Shown here: piece after piece, positions 18,192-27,741 of the stretch
Position numbering within the stretch: the first letter of the stretch is position 1
Layout: the number at the start of each line of letters is the position of its first letter
DNA from: Carboxylicivirga caseinilyticus
GTDB taxonomy: Bacteria; Bacteroidota; Bacteroidia; Bacteroidales; Marinilabiliaceae
Assembly: GCA_025499705.1 (NCBI GenBank)
Contig: JAFMVE010000002.1
Span: forward strand, 124,001-188,000
DNA: 64,000 nucleotides
Direction of reading: 5' to 3'
The notes under the pieces: model-generated
Seen by the model: only the letters and a program-made list of their open reading frames with translations
Told to the model about the DNA's origin: nothing
The model's database searches: none
Translations under genes and position numbers: made by a program

Positions 18192-18212
18192 ATAAATGCC
18201 GCATAAATGCCG
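18192..18212. repeat. Direct repeat ATAAATGCCG upstream of the HTH gene
   Basis: ATAAATGCCG occurs at 18192-18201 and again at 18203-18212, an 11-bp period, about 70 bp upstream of the membrane-anchored HTH gene. Perfect 10-bp repeats one helical turn apart are a plausible operator, perhaps for autoregulation. Binding by the adjacent protein is untested. Confidence 0.4.
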
Positions 18213-18279
18213 TGTATAAGTCAATCCAAATATTGTACCCCTTAACCCAAGTCTAATACTTTTGAAACAAACGACCGCT

Positions 18280-19050
18280 ATGAATCAAAAACCTATCGGA
18301 ACCCGAATTGCAGAACTCAGAAAAGAAAAAGGACTCACCCAATCCGAAGTAGTTGAAAAGTGCAATGTAAACATCAGAACACTTCAACGAATTGAATCGA
18401 ATCAGGTACATCCTCGCATGTATACAGTGCGGGCTCTTCTTGAAGCAATGGAATATGATTTGGATGTTTTAAATGAACCTAACGAAACAAACCCTTCATC
18501 CAGTCTAAAAGAAAAGGTGACTAACTTTTTTGATCAGGCAGGTCTCATGTTTAATCAAAACAAAAGTATTATGAAAAAAGTAATGTTCTCTCTACTGTTT
18601 GGAGCCATCGCTGTATTTATCATTAGCATGGGGATGACCACGAAAAACAAGTATCATAAACCGGACTACTTAATTGGCACATGGCAATTAGTTAAAAGTG
18701 GATCTACTGAAATATCAACAAATGATGCATTTACCAGATACATGAAATTTGACGGTAACTTATTTGTCTCATTCAATAAAAAAGGTAGCCTATATAACGG
18801 TGGTAAATATTTGGCTGACGATGACGGAAATATTGTTACCATTCATGCCTATAATGGAAAACTATGTAACAATTCAAATTATTACACCTATGAAATTAAT
18901 AAAGATACCATGACATTTAAAGGCATGTTTCTTAGGCCCTCTGGTAATAATTCCTATCACAGTAGTTCTATAAACGAAGTTTGGGTTAAAGTAGAAGATA
19001 TCAAATTCAAAAAAGAAAAGTCTCCATTCGCGGATTTAATTATTTATTAA
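18280..19050 (+). CDS. XRE-family HTH protein with membrane anchor and lipocalin-like tail
   Basis: A 256-residue protein in three parts. Residues ~6-62 are a Cro/C1-type helix-turn-helix (GTRIAELRKEKGLTQSEVV..NVNIRTLQRIESNQ), ~101-119 is one strong membrane segment, and ~130-256 is a beta-rich domain opening with LIGTWQLVKSG, as in lipocalin-like DUF4488-type domains. The HTH would be cytoplasmic and the tail probably periplasmic, making it a one-protein transmembrane regulator. I chose the ATG at 18280; the TTG six codons upstream adds nothing recognisable. The gene stands alone between a 107-base spacer upstream and a terminator downstream. DNA binding is well supported by motif; the sensing role of the tail is inference. 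Confidence 0.78.
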   Translation: MNQKPIGTRIAELRKEKGLTQSEVVEKCNVNIRTLQRIESNQVHPRMYTVRALLEAMEYDLDVLNEPNETNPSSSLKEKVTNFFDQAGLMFNQNKSIMKKVMFSLLFGAIAVFIISMGMTTKNKYHKPDYLIGTWQLVKSGSTEISTNDAFTRYMKFDGNLFVSFNKKGSLYNGGKYLADDDGNIVTIHAYNGKLCNNSNYYTYEINKDTMTFKGMFLRPSGNNSYHSSSINEVWVKVEDIKFKKEKSPFADLIIY

Positions 19051-19075
19051 ATAATACACAATCATAGTTAGTAAT

Positions 19076-19106
19076 GGGGTTGCCTCTTCATCCGGGCAGC
19101 CCTTTT
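19076..19106 (+). terminator. Rho-independent terminator after the HTH gene
   Basis: GGGGTTGCC (19076-19084) pairs with GGCAGCCCT (19095-19103), nine base pairs including two G-U pairs, followed by TTTT. It sits 25 bases after the stop codon. Confidence 0.75.
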
Positions 19107-19263
19107 CCATTTACCCATTCTTTCCTTCCTGTTTTCTCTTTTCTATAATAGAAATTGATACAGATCATTTGTTATTCACCCCTTACTTCTGTAAAAAAGG
19201 ATAAGTTTTACTAATTTCGCAGCCTGAATATTAAGTGAATAATTACGACCATTCAACTATATT

Positions 19264-22047
19264 ATGGAATACAATTTTAAGGAACTGGAACAAAAGTGGC
19301 AGAAATTCTGGAACGACAATCAAATATATAAGGTAGAGGTTGATAACAGCCGCCCTAAATATTATGTATTGGATATGTTTCCCTATCCTTCGGGAGCCGG
19401 CTTGCATGTTGGTCACCCGCTGGGTTACATTGCTTCCGACATCTACAGCCGCTACAAGCGATTAAACGGATTTAACGTATTGCACCCAATGGGTTACGAT
19501 GCATACGGATTACCAGCAGAACAATACGCTATTCAAACAGGGCAACACCCGGCTATTACTACCGAAAATAACCTAAACCGTTATCGCCAGCAACTCGATA
19601 AAATTGGATTCTGTTATGATTGGGATCGCGAAGTTAAAACCTGCGATCCGGATTACTATAAATGGACACAGTGGGCATTTATTCAAATGTTCAACCACTA
19701 TTACTGCAACCAGGCTATGCAAGCCCGCCCTATCAGCGAATTGGTTGACGTATTTGCCCAAACAGGTACTGAAGGATTAGACCTGGCTTGCAGCGAAGAG
19801 TTGATATTTACTGCCGACGAATGGAAAGCTAAATCAGACAAGGAACAACAAGAGATATTATTAAACTATCGTTTGGCTTACTTGGCAGATACGATGGTAA
19901 ACTGGTGCCCTGCTTTAGGAACTGTTTTAGCCAACGATGAAGTGAAAGAAGGTGTTTCGGTTCGCGGAGGTCATCCGGTTGAGCAAAAAGTAATGCGCCA
20001 ATGGTCGTTGCGTGTTTCTGCTTACGCCGAACGCCTGTTAACCGGTTTGGATAATGTGGATTGGAGCGATTCTTTGAAAGAAATACAGCGCAACTGGATT
20101 GGTCGTTCCGAAGGTGCTGAGATGACTTTTAAAGTAAAAGAATCGGATGTTGAGATGGAAATCTTTACCACCCGCGCCGACACTGTTTACGGGGTTACCT
20201 TTATGGTTTTGGCTCCCGAAAGCGAATTGGTCGATCAGTTAACCACTTCCGAGCAACGCGCTGCCGTTGATGCTTATATTTTAGAGACCAAAAAACGTAC
20301 CGAACGAGAACGTTTGGCTGAAGTAAAAAAAGTAAGTGGTGTTTTCTCCGGAGCATATGCGATCAATCCATTAACCAAAGAAGAAATTCCGGTTTGGATC
20401 AGCGATTATGTATTGGCAGGATACGGAACAGGAGCTATTATGGCTGTTCCTGCCCACGACTCCCGTGACTTTGCTTTTGCTAAACACTTCGATTTACCTA
20501 TCCGTCAGGTGGTAATTCCTGAAGGTGGTGAAGCAACTGATCCGGCAACCTGGAATGATTCCATCGACTCAAAAGAAGGAACCATGGTTAACTCAGGTAT
20601 CTTAGATGGACTGAGCGTAAAAGAAGGTATTGCTAAAACAAAAGAATATATTAAAGCTGAAGGAATTGGTAAGGTAAAAGTAAACTACCGCCTTCGCGAT
20701 GCTATTTTCAGCCGCCAGCGATACTGGGGTGAGCCATTCCCTGTCTATTACAAGGATGACATGCCTTATATGCTGGATGAGTCAAAATTACCATTAACAT
20801 TACCTGAAATTGATAAATACTTACCTACCGAACAAGGTGAACCTCCTTTGGGACGTGCTAAAAACTGGCAAACCGAAGATGGTTATCCTTTGGAATTAAA
20901 TACCATGCCTGGTTTTGCCGGATCATCGGCTTATTACCTACGTTACATGGATCCAAAGAATGATACAGCTTTGGTAGGCAAAGAGGCTAACGAATACTGG
21001 CAGGATGTTGACTTGTACATTGGAGGAACTGAGCATGCTACTGGTCACCTGATCTATTCACGTTTCTGGAACAAGTTCTTATACGATATGGGTGCCGTAA
21101 TCAAAGACGAGCCATACAAGAAGCTGATCAACCAGGGAATGATTCAGGGACGTTCTAACTTTGTATATCGAGTAAAAGGAAGCAACACTTTTGTTTCGTA
21201 CAACCTTCGTAAAGACTATGATGTAACAGAAATTCATGTGGATGTTAACATCGTTCGCAACGACGAATTAGATATAGAAGCTTTCAAAAAATGGAGTCCG
21301 GATTATGCTAACGCTGAATTTATTTTGGAAGGTGATAAATACATCTGTGGATGGGCAGTAGAGAAGATGTCGAAATCGATGTATAACGTAGTTAATCCTG
21401 ATGATATCATTGAAGAATATGGAGCCGACACCTTGCGTTTATACGAGATGTTCTTAGGTCCTTTAGAGCAAAGTAAGCCTTGGGATACGAACGGAATAGA
21501 TGGTGTTCATAAATTTCTAAAAAAAACATGGCGTTTATTCTATAACAGTGATCAATTAGCAGTAAGCAACGATAAAGCAACTCCTGACGAATTAAAAGTA
21601 TTACACCGCACCATTAAAAAGATTACCGATGATGTGGAACGATTCTCTTTTAATACATGCGTTAGTGCCTTTATGATTTGCGTGAACGACTTAAATGATC
21701 TTAAATGTAACAAACGTGAGATTTTAGAGCCTCTGTTAGCACTATTAGCTCCTTTTGCTCCACATATCTCAGAAGAATTATGGAGCCAGTTAGGAAATAC
21801 AACTTCCGTTGTAGATGCTCAATGGCCCGAATTAAACGAAAGTCATCTGGTGGAGTCAACCGTTACTTATCCGGTTTCATTTAACGGCAAGATGCGTTTT
21901 AAAATCGATCTTCCGGCAGATATGAATCCAAAACAAGTTGAAGAAGCTGTATTAGCTCATCAGTCAGCCGCCAAATGGATAGAAGGAAAAACCATTCGCA
22001 AAGTAATTGTGGTTCCTAAAAAGATCATCAACATTGTTGTAGGATAA
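19264..22047 (+). CDS. leuS: Leucyl-tRNA synthetase
   Basis: A 927-residue class I aminoacyl-tRNA synthetase that charges tRNA-Leu in the cytoplasm. The HIGH-type motif reads HVGHP (~49-53) after the typical [11 protein letters not shown]. The inserted CP1 editing domain (~225-430) has the TTRADTVYG and [13 protein letters not shown] motifs for hydrolysing mischarged tRNA. The KMSKS loop is exact at 701-705, followed by [21 protein letters not shown]. The C-terminal anticodon-binding domain and a small terminal domain ending in [17 protein letters not shown] are complete. An insert of about 65 residues (~640-700) precedes KMSKS, as in other bacterial LeuRS. It appears monocistronic, bounded by terminators on both sides. 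Confidence 0.98.
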   Translation: MEYNFKELEQKWQKFWNDNQIYKVEVDNSRPKYYVLDMFPYPSGAGLHVGHPLGYIASDIYSRYKRLNGFNVLHPMGYDAYGLPAEQYAIQTGQHPAITTENNLNRYRQQLDKIGFCYDWDREVKTCDPDYYKWTQWAFIQMFNHYYCNQAMQARPISELVDVFAQTGTEGLDLACSEELIFTADEWKAKSDKEQQEILLNYRLAYLADTMVNWCPALGTVLANDEVKEGVSVRGGHPVEQKVMRQWSLRVSAYAERLLTGLDNVDWSDSLKEIQRNWIGRSEGAEMTFKVKESDVEMEIFTTRADTVYGVTFMVLAPESELVDQLTTSEQRAAVDAYILETKKRTERERLAEVKKVSGVFSGAYAINPLTKEEIPVWISDYVLAGYGTGAIMAVPAHDSRDFAFAKHFDLPIRQVVIPEGGEATDPATWNDSIDSKEGTMVNSGILDGLSVKEGIAKTKEYIKAEGIGKVKVNYRLRDAIFSRQRYWGEPFPVYYKDDMPYMLDESKLPLTLPEIDKYLPTEQGEPPLGRAKNWQTEDGYPLELNTMPGFAGSSAYYLRYMDPKNDTALVGKEANEYWQDVDLYIGGTEHATGHLIYSRFWNKFLYDMGAVIKDEPYKKLINQGMIQGRSNFVYRVKGSNTFVSYNLRKDYDVTEIHVDVNIVRNDELDIEAFKKWSPDYANAEFILEGDKYICGWAVEKMSKSMYNVVNPDDIIEEYGADTLRLYEMFLGPLEQSKPWDTNGIDGVHKFLKKTWRLFYNSDQLAVSNDKATPDELKVLHRTIKKITDDVERFSFNTCVSAFMICVNDLNDLKCNKREILEPLLALLAPFAPHISEELWSQLGNTTSVVDAQWPELNESHLVESTVTYPVSFNGKMRFKIDLPADMNPKQVEEAVLAHQSAAKWIEGKTIRKVIVVPKKIINIVVG

Positions 22048-22133
22048 ATCCAGATGTTAGATGATAGAAGTTAGTAATTAACATTCACTGTTTTCTAACT
22101 TTCTACTGACTAAGAATTACGTCAGATACAATC

Positions 22134-22165
22134 AAACTGCTTGATATTTTTATCAGGCAGTTTTT
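22134..22165 (+). terminator. Rho-independent terminator after leuS
   Basis: AAACTGC (22134-22140) pairs with GCAGTTT (22157-22163); the inner TTGATA and TATCAG extend the stem around a T-rich loop, and TTTTT closes it. It is ~87 bases past the leuS stop. Confidence 0.75.
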
Positions 22166-22207
22166 GTAATACCAAACCACCCATTAATAATAAATAAGTA
22201 CAAAATA

Positions 22208-23074
22208 ATGACTACCAATAAAATATTATCTGAGCTACGAAGTTACCTGATGTTGACTCTTGGATTAGCCATTGGAACTCTTGGGTGGACCGGATTTCTT
22301 ATTCCGGCTAAAATAGTAGGTGGTGGCTTAACCGGGGCCTCCACTATTCTGTTTTTTCTTTTTGGCTGGGATGTAGGTTTAACTTCATTAGTAATCAATA
22401 TTGCCCTTATTCTTATTGCCATGAAAGTACTTGGGGCCTCATTTGGCATCAAAACGATCTATTGCGTTCTGGTTTTCTCAGGGCTTTTATCTTTAATGAG
22501 ACCTTTTTTTGATGCACCCATCGTTTCTGAGTTAATGATGAATGCCATTATAGGTGGTATTTTAGGAGGATTAGGCGCTGGCATCGTCTTTGTTAATGGC
22601 GGAAGTACCGGTGGAGTAGACATTATTGCCATGATCATTAATAAATATAAAAACATCAGTTTAGGCCGACTGCTTCTTGCAATGGATGTTATCATTATCT
22701 CCTCTTCGTTTTTTCTTGTACAGACTTCATCCATCGAGACCGTTGTTTATGGTTTTATGACCATGGCTATCGTAGCCTATACAGTAGATTTAGTGATATC
22801 AGGAAACAAACAAACTGTCCAGTTCTTCATAATATCAACCAAACCAGAAGAGATACAAAAATCAGTGATTTTTGATGCCAACAGAGGACTTACCATACTT
22901 CATGGAACAGGGGGATATTCCGGCGAAGATCGAAAAGTATTGATGGTTATTGCAAAAAAAAGTGACACTCAAATGATATTTAAAGTAGTGAAGCAGATAG
23001 ATGCCGATGCTTTTATTACTGTTGGAACGGTAATGGGAGTTTACGGACAAGGCTTCGATAAAATTAAAATTTAA
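22208..23074 (+). CDS. YitT family membrane protein (DUF161 + DUF2179)
   Basis: A 288-residue membrane protein with five to six helices in residues ~12-200, then a soluble domain (~205-288). The membrane part has the family's internal repeat with glycine-rich turns, VGGGLTGAS and the related VNGGSTGGVDIIA. The soluble DUF2179 domain contains GLTILHGTGGYSGEDRKVLMVIAKK and ends VMGVYGQGFDKIK, as in YitT/YqfU-type proteins. The physiological substrate of this family is not established, so 'transporter-like' is as far as sequence allows. The gene is preceded by the leuS terminator and followed after 94 bp by an M23 peptidase gene on the same strand; no functional link is obvious. Confidence 0.9.
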   Translation: MTTNKILSELRSYLMLTLGLAIGTLGWTGFLIPAKIVGGGLTGASTILFFLFGWDVGLTSLVINIALILIAMKVLGASFGIKTIYCVLVFSGLLSLMRPFFDAPIVSELMMNAIIGGILGGLGAGIVFVNGGSTGGVDIIAMIINKYKNISLGRLLLAMDVIIISSSFFLVQTSSIETVVYGFMTMAIVAYTVDLVISGNKQTVQFFIISTKPEEIQKSVIFDANRGLTILHGTGGYSGEDRKVLMVIAKKSDTQMIFKVVKQIDADAFITVGTVMGVYGQGFDKIKI

Positions 23075-23168
23075 GCAAGAAAATCTTAACTTAGGGGCTA
23101 TAAAGAAAAGTCGGATTAAGGTCTCGCTTTTTTTTACCCTGACAATTCACCCTTATTATTAAATTAAA

Positions 23169-24437
23169 ATGAAGAAGAAGACTTTTTTTCTTATCGCTAT
23201 AGTTGTAATAATTTTAGTTCCACTTACTTTTCTACTTGTCAGCAGATACCAACATCCTAAATCTGTAGTAACACAAGAAACTCTGGATTCTATGAATGTT
23301 GTTGTGGTGCCTGAACCAGAATTATTATATGGCATTCCATTAGACTCTTTTATAGTTGATAAAGAAAGAGTAAAACGCAACCAATTTTTAGCCGATATAT
23401 TCTTAAAAGCCGGTGTTGATTACCCAACTATTAATACAATTGTGGAAAGAACAAAACCAGTTTTTGATGTCAGAAAAATTAAAGTTGGAAATAACTATTC
23501 ACTGTTTTTAAGTCAGGATACATTGCGCACTCTGGAGCATTTTGTATACGAAATTGACAATACCGATTATATGGTTGTCTCACTCGAAGACTCCATTCAG
23601 GTATATCGCGGAGTAAAAGAGACCGTTCGCATCTCAAAAGAAGCCTCAGGAGTTATTAACTCTTCTTTATGGAATGCAATGTCCGACAACAACCTCAATC
23701 CTTTATTAGCCATTGAATTATCCGAGATTTTTGCCTGGACAGTAGATTTCTTTGGCATTGAGAAAGGCGATTATTTTAAAGTGTATTACGATGAAGAATT
23801 TGTGGATAGTTTAAGCATAGGTATTGGCAAGGTCCACGGAGCTCAATTTCATCACAGAGGAAAAGATTTCTATGCTTTTAATTTTGAAGAAGATAGTGTC
23901 TGGAATTTCTTTGACGAAAATGGACAAAGCCTCCGAAAAGCGTTTCTGAAAGCTCCCCTTAAATTTTCAAGAATCAGCAGTCGTTTTTCCAATAGTCGTT
24001 TGCACCCGGTACTCAAAATACGTCGTCCTCATCATGGAATCGATTATGCAGCTCCAGCAGGAACACCTGTCTATGCACTGGGAGATGGTCGTATTTTTGC
24101 AAAAGGATACCAGAAAAATGGTGGAGGAAATTATCTTAAAATTAAGCACAATAGTGTATACACAACTGTTTATATGCACCTAAAAGGCTTTGCTAAAGGC
24201 ATTTCACAAGGAACATATGTGCGTCAAGGTCAGTTAATAGGTTATGTTGGCTCAACAGGTCTTGCAACGGGTCCGCATCTCGATTTCAGAGTTTATAAAA
24301 ACGGTAGTCCAATTGACCCATTAAAAGTGGAAGCTCCTTCTGTAGAACCCGTAAAAGAAGCGAACATGGCTCGTTTCAAGTCATTTATTGAACCATTAAA
24401 ATCAAAGATTGACAGTATTGCACTTCAAAATTTATAA
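23169..24437 (+). CDS. M23 (LytM-type) metallopeptidase, membrane-anchored
   Basis: A 422-residue envelope peptidase probably acting on peptidoglycan cross-links. Residues 5-24 are an uncleaved-looking signal anchor. The middle region (~60-250) resembles the OapA/LysM-like and substrate-gating domains that precede M23 in gram-negative cell-separation and growth endopeptidases. The catalytic domain (~265-385) keeps the zinc and catalytic residues: H and D in PHHGIDYAAPAGTPV, the YMHL histidine and HLDF near GLATGPHLDFRVYKNG. All family ligands appear present, so it is likely an active DD-endopeptidase rather than an EnvC-like activator. It is convergent with purN across a shared terminator. 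Confidence 0.9.
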   Translation: MKKKTFFLIAIVVIILVPLTFLLVSRYQHPKSVVTQETLDSMNVVVVPEPELLYGIPLDSFIVDKERVKRNQFLADIFLKAGVDYPTINTIVERTKPVFDVRKIKVGNNYSLFLSQDTLRTLEHFVYEIDNTDYMVVSLEDSIQVYRGVKETVRISKEASGVINSSLWNAMSDNNLNPLLAIELSEIFAWTVDFFGIEKGDYFKVYYDEEFVDSLSIGIGKVHGAQFHHRGKDFYAFNFEEDSVWNFFDENGQSLRKAFLKAPLKFSRISSRFSNSRLHPVLKIRRPHHGIDYAAPAGTPVYALGDGRIFAKGYQKNGGGNYLKIKHNSVYTTVYMHLKGFAKGISQGTYVRQGQLIGYVGSTGLATGPHLDFRVYKNGSPIDPLKVEAPSVEPVKEANMARFKSFIEPLKSKIDSIALQNL

Positions 24438-24452
24438 GTTCTAAGTTTTAAA

Positions 24453-24490
24453 AAATAAAAGAGGCTCAAAACTGGGCCTCTTTTTTATTT
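24453..24490. terminator. Bidirectional terminator between the M23 gene and purN
   Basis: An A-rich run plus GAGGC (to 24465) pairs with GCCTC (24476-24480) and a T run to 24486. The A and T tracts on either side make the structure usable from both strands. It lies between the two convergent stops. Confidence 0.8.
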
Positions 24491-24505
24491 GATTGATATC
24501 AAACT

Positions 24506-25072
24506 TTATGCATTCAACAATTCATCAATTGTTTGAGGGAAATATATATATTCCAACTCATGTACTTTGGCAGCAACATCATCAGCTGAATCAGAAGGTT
24601 CAACCTTACAACTCACCTGCTTAATTACCTGTCCTTCATCATAATGCTCATTCACATAATGAATTGTAATACCAGACTCCTTCTCTTTGTTATCAACCAC
24701 AGATTGATGAACATGATGGCCATACATTCCTTTGCCTCCATATTTTGGTAAAAGGGCTGGGTGAATATTGATAATTTTATCAGAAAATTGCTGAATATAT
24801 GCCGATGGTATTAACCATAAGAATCCTGCTAAAACAATTAAGTCCGGTTTAAGTTCTCGTAACTCATTCAATATCTCTAGGTTATCCCTGAATTCATTTC
24901 GACTAAACACCCTACATGGTATACCTAAATTATCGCAACGCTCAATAACATAGGCATTTGGGTTGTTGCAAAACACTCCTTTTATTTCGACCGTCCCCTT
25001 CTCTTCAAAATATTTTGCAATGTTTTCTACATTCGATCCAGACCCCGATGCAAAAAGCACTATCTTTTTCAT
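24506..25072 (-). CDS. purN: Phosphoribosylglycinamide formyltransferase 1
   Basis: A 188-residue cytoplasmic enzyme of purine synthesis that transfers a formyl group from 10-formyl-tetrahydrofolate to GAR. The N-terminus KKIVLFASGSGSNVENI is the phosphate-binding start, and the catalytic region shows the N-H-D trio: INIHPALLPKYGGKGMYG, then SGITIHYVNEHYDEGQVI. Length matches the family (about 190-210). It is transcribed away from acpP; a TATTTTTG -7-like box lies on the minus strand at 25115-25122, 43 bases upstream of the start. No other pur gene is present, so it is a scattered single gene. Confidence 0.95.
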   Translation of the reverse strand: MKKIVLFASGSGSNVENIAKYFEEKGTVEIKGVFCNNPNAYVIERCDNLGIPCRVFSRNEFRDNLEILNELRELKPDLIVLAGFLWLIPSAYIQQFSDKIINIHPALLPKYGGKGMYGHHVHQSVVDNKEKESGITIHYVNEHYDEGQVIKQVSCKVEPSDSADDVAAKVHELEYIYFPQTIDELLNA

Positions 25073-25162
25073 TATCTTAATTTTACACGTATTTTTTTAC
25101 ACCAAAACAAGGTGCAAAAATAGGAAAATTTATAGGCTAATTGGTATTTTCTTTACATGAAG

Positions 25163-25194
25163 TTTGAATTATTATCCACAAATGTATTTCTTTG
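25163..25194 (+). promoter_or_regulatory. Candidate Bacteroidota-type promoter for acpP-fabF-rnc
   Basis: TTTG at 25163-25166, a 20-base spacer, then TTTCTTTG at 25187-25194. This differs by one base from the TAnnTTTG -7 consensus of Bacteroidota sigma-70 promoters. It is ~50 bases upstream of acpP. Confidence 0.4.
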
Positions 25195-25245
25195 CAAAGT
25201 TGTTTTATAACATTTTATTAGTATTAATTTAAAAAACTTAAAGCT

Positions 25246-25482
25246 ATGTCAGACATTGCATCAAGAGTAAAAGCAATTATCGTAGACAAGTTGGGAGTTG
25301 ACGAAACTGAAGTTGCACCAGAAGCTAGTTTCACCAATGATTTGGGTGCTGACTCTCTTGACACTGTAGAATTGATTATGGAATTTGAAAAAGAATTCAA
25401 CATTGCAATTCCAGACGATCAAGCTGAGAATATCGGAACTGTAGGTGACGCTATTGCTTACATTGAAGAGAACGCTAAGTAA
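25246..25482 (+). CDS. acpP: Acyl carrier protein
   Basis: A 78-residue acidic four-helix protein that carries growing fatty acyl chains. The phosphopantetheine attachment serine is S37 in the invariant [13 protein letters not shown] motif, preceded by NDLGA. Length and charge are those of type II fatty acid synthesis ACP. It lies 28 bp upstream of fabF, the usual acpP-fabF arrangement, with rnc next. Confidence 0.98.
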   Translation: MSDIASRVKAIIVDKLGVDETEVAPEASFTNDLGADSLDTVELIMEFEKEFNIAIPDDQAENIGTVGDAIAYIEENAK

Positions 25483-25510
25483 GAACGAGTAGGATACTTT
25501 AAGAGTAGTT

Positions 25511-26758
25511 ATGGAGTTAAAAAGAGTTGTTGTTACGGGACTAGGAGCCATTACGCCGATCGGCAACACAGTAGAAGAATACTGGAATAGCTTGATAAAT
25601 GGAGTAAGTGGCTGTGCCCCTATTACTCAATTTGACGCCTCCAAGTTCAAAACTCAGTTCGCTTGCGAAGTAAAAGGCTATAACGCCAATGATTATTTTG
25701 ATCGCAAAGAGGTTAGGAAACTTGACCTCTATGCCCAGTACGCTATGATTGCTGCCGACCAGGCAGTAGCCGATTCAGGAGTTGATCCTGAGAAATTGGA
25801 TGCTGATCGTGTTGGCGTAATCTGGGGTGCCGGCATTGGCGGCTTGCTTACATTCTTGCAAGAAGTTACAGGATTTGCTCAAGGGGACGGAACTCCACGT
25901 TTCAGCCCTTTCTTCATTCCGAAAATGATTGCTGATATTGCCCCGGGCCATATTTCTATGAAATATGGATTCCGCGGACCCAATTTCGGCACTGTTTCGG
26001 CATGTGCATCTTCTACTAACGCCATTGGCGAAGCGTATAATCTTATTCGTTTAGGCAAAGCTGACATGTTTGTTACAGGAGGTTCTGAAGCCGCAATTAA
26101 TCAAGCCGGTGTGGGTGGATTTAATTCAATGCAGGCTTTGTCAACCCGTAATGACGATCCAACGACAGCGTCGCGACCTTTTGATAAAGGACGTGATGGT
26201 TTTGTGATGGGAGAAGGAGGTGCTTCTTTAATTATTGAAGAATACGAGCACGCAATTAAGCGGGGAGCCAATATCTACTGTGAAATAGTAGGTGCTGGTA
26301 TGACTGCTGATGCACATCACTTAACAGCCCCACATCCTGAGGGATTGGGTGCCAAGAAAGTTATGATGAATGCGTTAGAAGATAACGGTACTGATCCGAA
26401 TGAAGTAGATTACATCAATGTACATGGTACAGCTACTCCACTTGGTGATATTGCCGAATCTAAGGCCATCAAAGAGGTTTTTGGTGATCACGCTTATGAC
26501 TTGAACATCAGTTCAACAAAGTCTATGACTGGTCACTTGTTAGGAGCTGCAGGAGCTGTTGAATCAATAGCTTGTATTTTAGCTATTAAAAATGGTATTG
26601 TTCCTCCAACAATCAACCACTTTGAAGATGATCCAGAGATTGATAACAAGCTTAATTTCACTTTCAACAAAGCACAGAAACGTGAAGTAAAAGTTGCTTT
26701 ATCAAACACTTTTGGATTTGGTGGTCATAACGCATCCGTGGTATTTAAAGCTTTGTAA
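25511..26758 (+). CDS. fabF: Beta-ketoacyl-ACP synthase II
   Basis: A 415-residue condensing enzyme that extends acyl-ACP with malonyl-ACP. The catalytic cysteine is C165 in VSACASSTNAIG; the two active-site histidines are in NVHGTATPLGD and KSMTGHLLGAAGA. The N-terminus (MELKRVVVTGLGAITPIGN) and the C-terminus (NTFGFGGHNASVVF) are complete. Cys-His-His identifies a KAS I/II rather than KAS III enzyme, and position next to acpP supports FabF. The rnc start lies ten bases after its stop. Confidence 0.97.
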   Translation: MELKRVVVTGLGAITPIGNTVEEYWNSLINGVSGCAPITQFDASKFKTQFACEVKGYNANDYFDRKEVRKLDLYAQYAMIAADQAVADSGVDPEKLDADRVGVIWGAGIGGLLTFLQEVTGFAQGDGTPRFSPFFIPKMIADIAPGHISMKYGFRGPNFGTVSACASSTNAIGEAYNLIRLGKADMFVTGGSEAAINQAGVGGFNSMQALSTRNDDPTTASRPFDKGRDGFVMGEGGASLIIEEYEHAIKRGANIYCEIVGAGMTADAHHLTAPHPEGLGAKKVMMNALEDNGTDPNEVDYINVHGTATPLGDIAESKAIKEVFGDHAYDLNISSTKSMTGHLLGAAGAVESIACILAIKNGIVPPTINHFEDDPEIDNKLNFTFNKAQKREVKVALSNTFGFGGHNASVVFKAL

Positions 26759-26768
26759 AAAAGTAGTT

Positions 26769-27503
26769 TTGATTAAACCACTTTTGCACATTATAAAACT
26801 TCTTCCTTTTCGAGGGAAGAAGTTTTATGGTTTTATCCGAAACACTACCGGATTAACCCCGTCCAGCATAGAACTTTATGAGCAGGCCATGATCCATAAA
26901 TCGGCTATGCTTAAGGACGCACATACCAAACGATACATGAACAATGAACGCCTGGAGTATTTAGGCGATGCCATCTTGGGTTCCATTGTTGCTGAAGTAT
27001 TGTATGAGTATTTTCCGCATAAAAATGAAGGTTTCCTTACGAAAACCAGGTCACGCATAGTTAATCGCTCATTGCTTAACTCCGTTGCCTTAGAAATGGA
27101 TTTGCACAAATGGGTTAAAACACAGTCGTTGCTCGATGTTTCCCAGACAAGTATATTGGGAGATGCTCTGGAAGCCCTGATTGGGGCCGTATATCTCGAC
27201 AAAGGTTATAACAAGTGTAAACAGTTTGTTTCTGAAAAAATAATCAATCATTATATTGATTTACCCAAAATTGCCAGGGAGGATAATAATTACAAATCAT
27301 TATTAATTGAATGGGGGCAAAAACAAAAGAAGACTGTTAACTTTATTACCGAAGAACTACACACTTTCGAAGAAACAACCATAAAATTTAAAGCAAAAGC
27401 ATTAATTGACGAAGAATTATTTGGCGAAGGTGAAGGATATTCGAAGAAAGAAGCACAACAAAATGCCGCTCATCAGGCTCTGGAGCATATCGAATTAACC
27501 TGA
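26769..27503 (+). CDS. rnc: Ribonuclease III, probable TTG start
   Basis: A 244-residue double-strand-specific RNase for rRNA and mRNA processing. The catalytic domain (~15-160) has the signature NNERLEYLGDAILGSIVAEVLY and the second acidic site GDALEALIGAVYLDKGY. The dsRNA-binding domain (~170-244) ends YSKKEAQQNAAHQALEHI. The start decides the annotation: the frame has no ATG until inside the first conserved helix (MIHKSAML). TTG at 26769, ten bases past fabF, gives a protein starting IKPLLHIIKLLPF, similar in length and character to Bacteroidota RNase III. Starts farther upstream overlap fabF. Order acpP-fabF-rnc is common in bacteria, and one operon is likely. Confidence 0.93.
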   Translation: MIKPLLHIIKLLPFRGKKFYGFIRNTTGLTPSSIELYEQAMIHKSAMLKDAHTKRYMNNERLEYLGDAILGSIVAEVLYEYFPHKNEGFLTKTRSRIVNRSLLNSVALEMDLHKWVKTQSLLDVSQTSILGDALEALIGAVYLDKGYNKCKQFVSEKIINHYIDLPKIAREDNNYKSLLIEWGQKQKKTVNFITEELHTFEETTIKFKAKALIDEELFGEGEGYSKKEAQQNAAHQALEHIELT

Positions 27504-27729
27504 CAGTATTAACTAACCTTAATTTATCAGAAAGACAAGTAGTGTTTTTATTTGATTTTTTAGTAAACTTGTTTTGAAAAATTACAATTGATTTTTCTGT
27601 TAAACCGATCACTATTTCTGAAATTCATCCTGATAAATGACTCAATTCACGACCAATTATCTTTACTCTACAACTAATTAATTCGCTGTTAATTAATGTT
27701 AAACACAACTTTATATTCATTCAGCCTGC

Positions 27730-27737
27730 TATTTTTG
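27730..27737 (+). promoter_or_regulatory. -7-like box immediately upstream of rprX
   Basis: TATTTTTG fits TAnnTTTG exactly and ends four bases before the rprX ATG at 27742. No clear -33 TTG was found at the expected spacing. If used, transcription would begin at or near the start codon. Confidence 0.35.
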
Positions 27738-27741
27738 TTAT

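Noticed and set aside
25098-25116. Small inverted repeat TACACC-GGTGCA upstream of purN
   Set aside because: Six-base arms with one mismatch; too short to separate from chance in an AT-rich spacer.
26694-26768. Longer rnc reading frame overlapping fabF
   Set aside because: It would be coded within the conserved fabF C-terminus and adds residues absent from the RNase III family.
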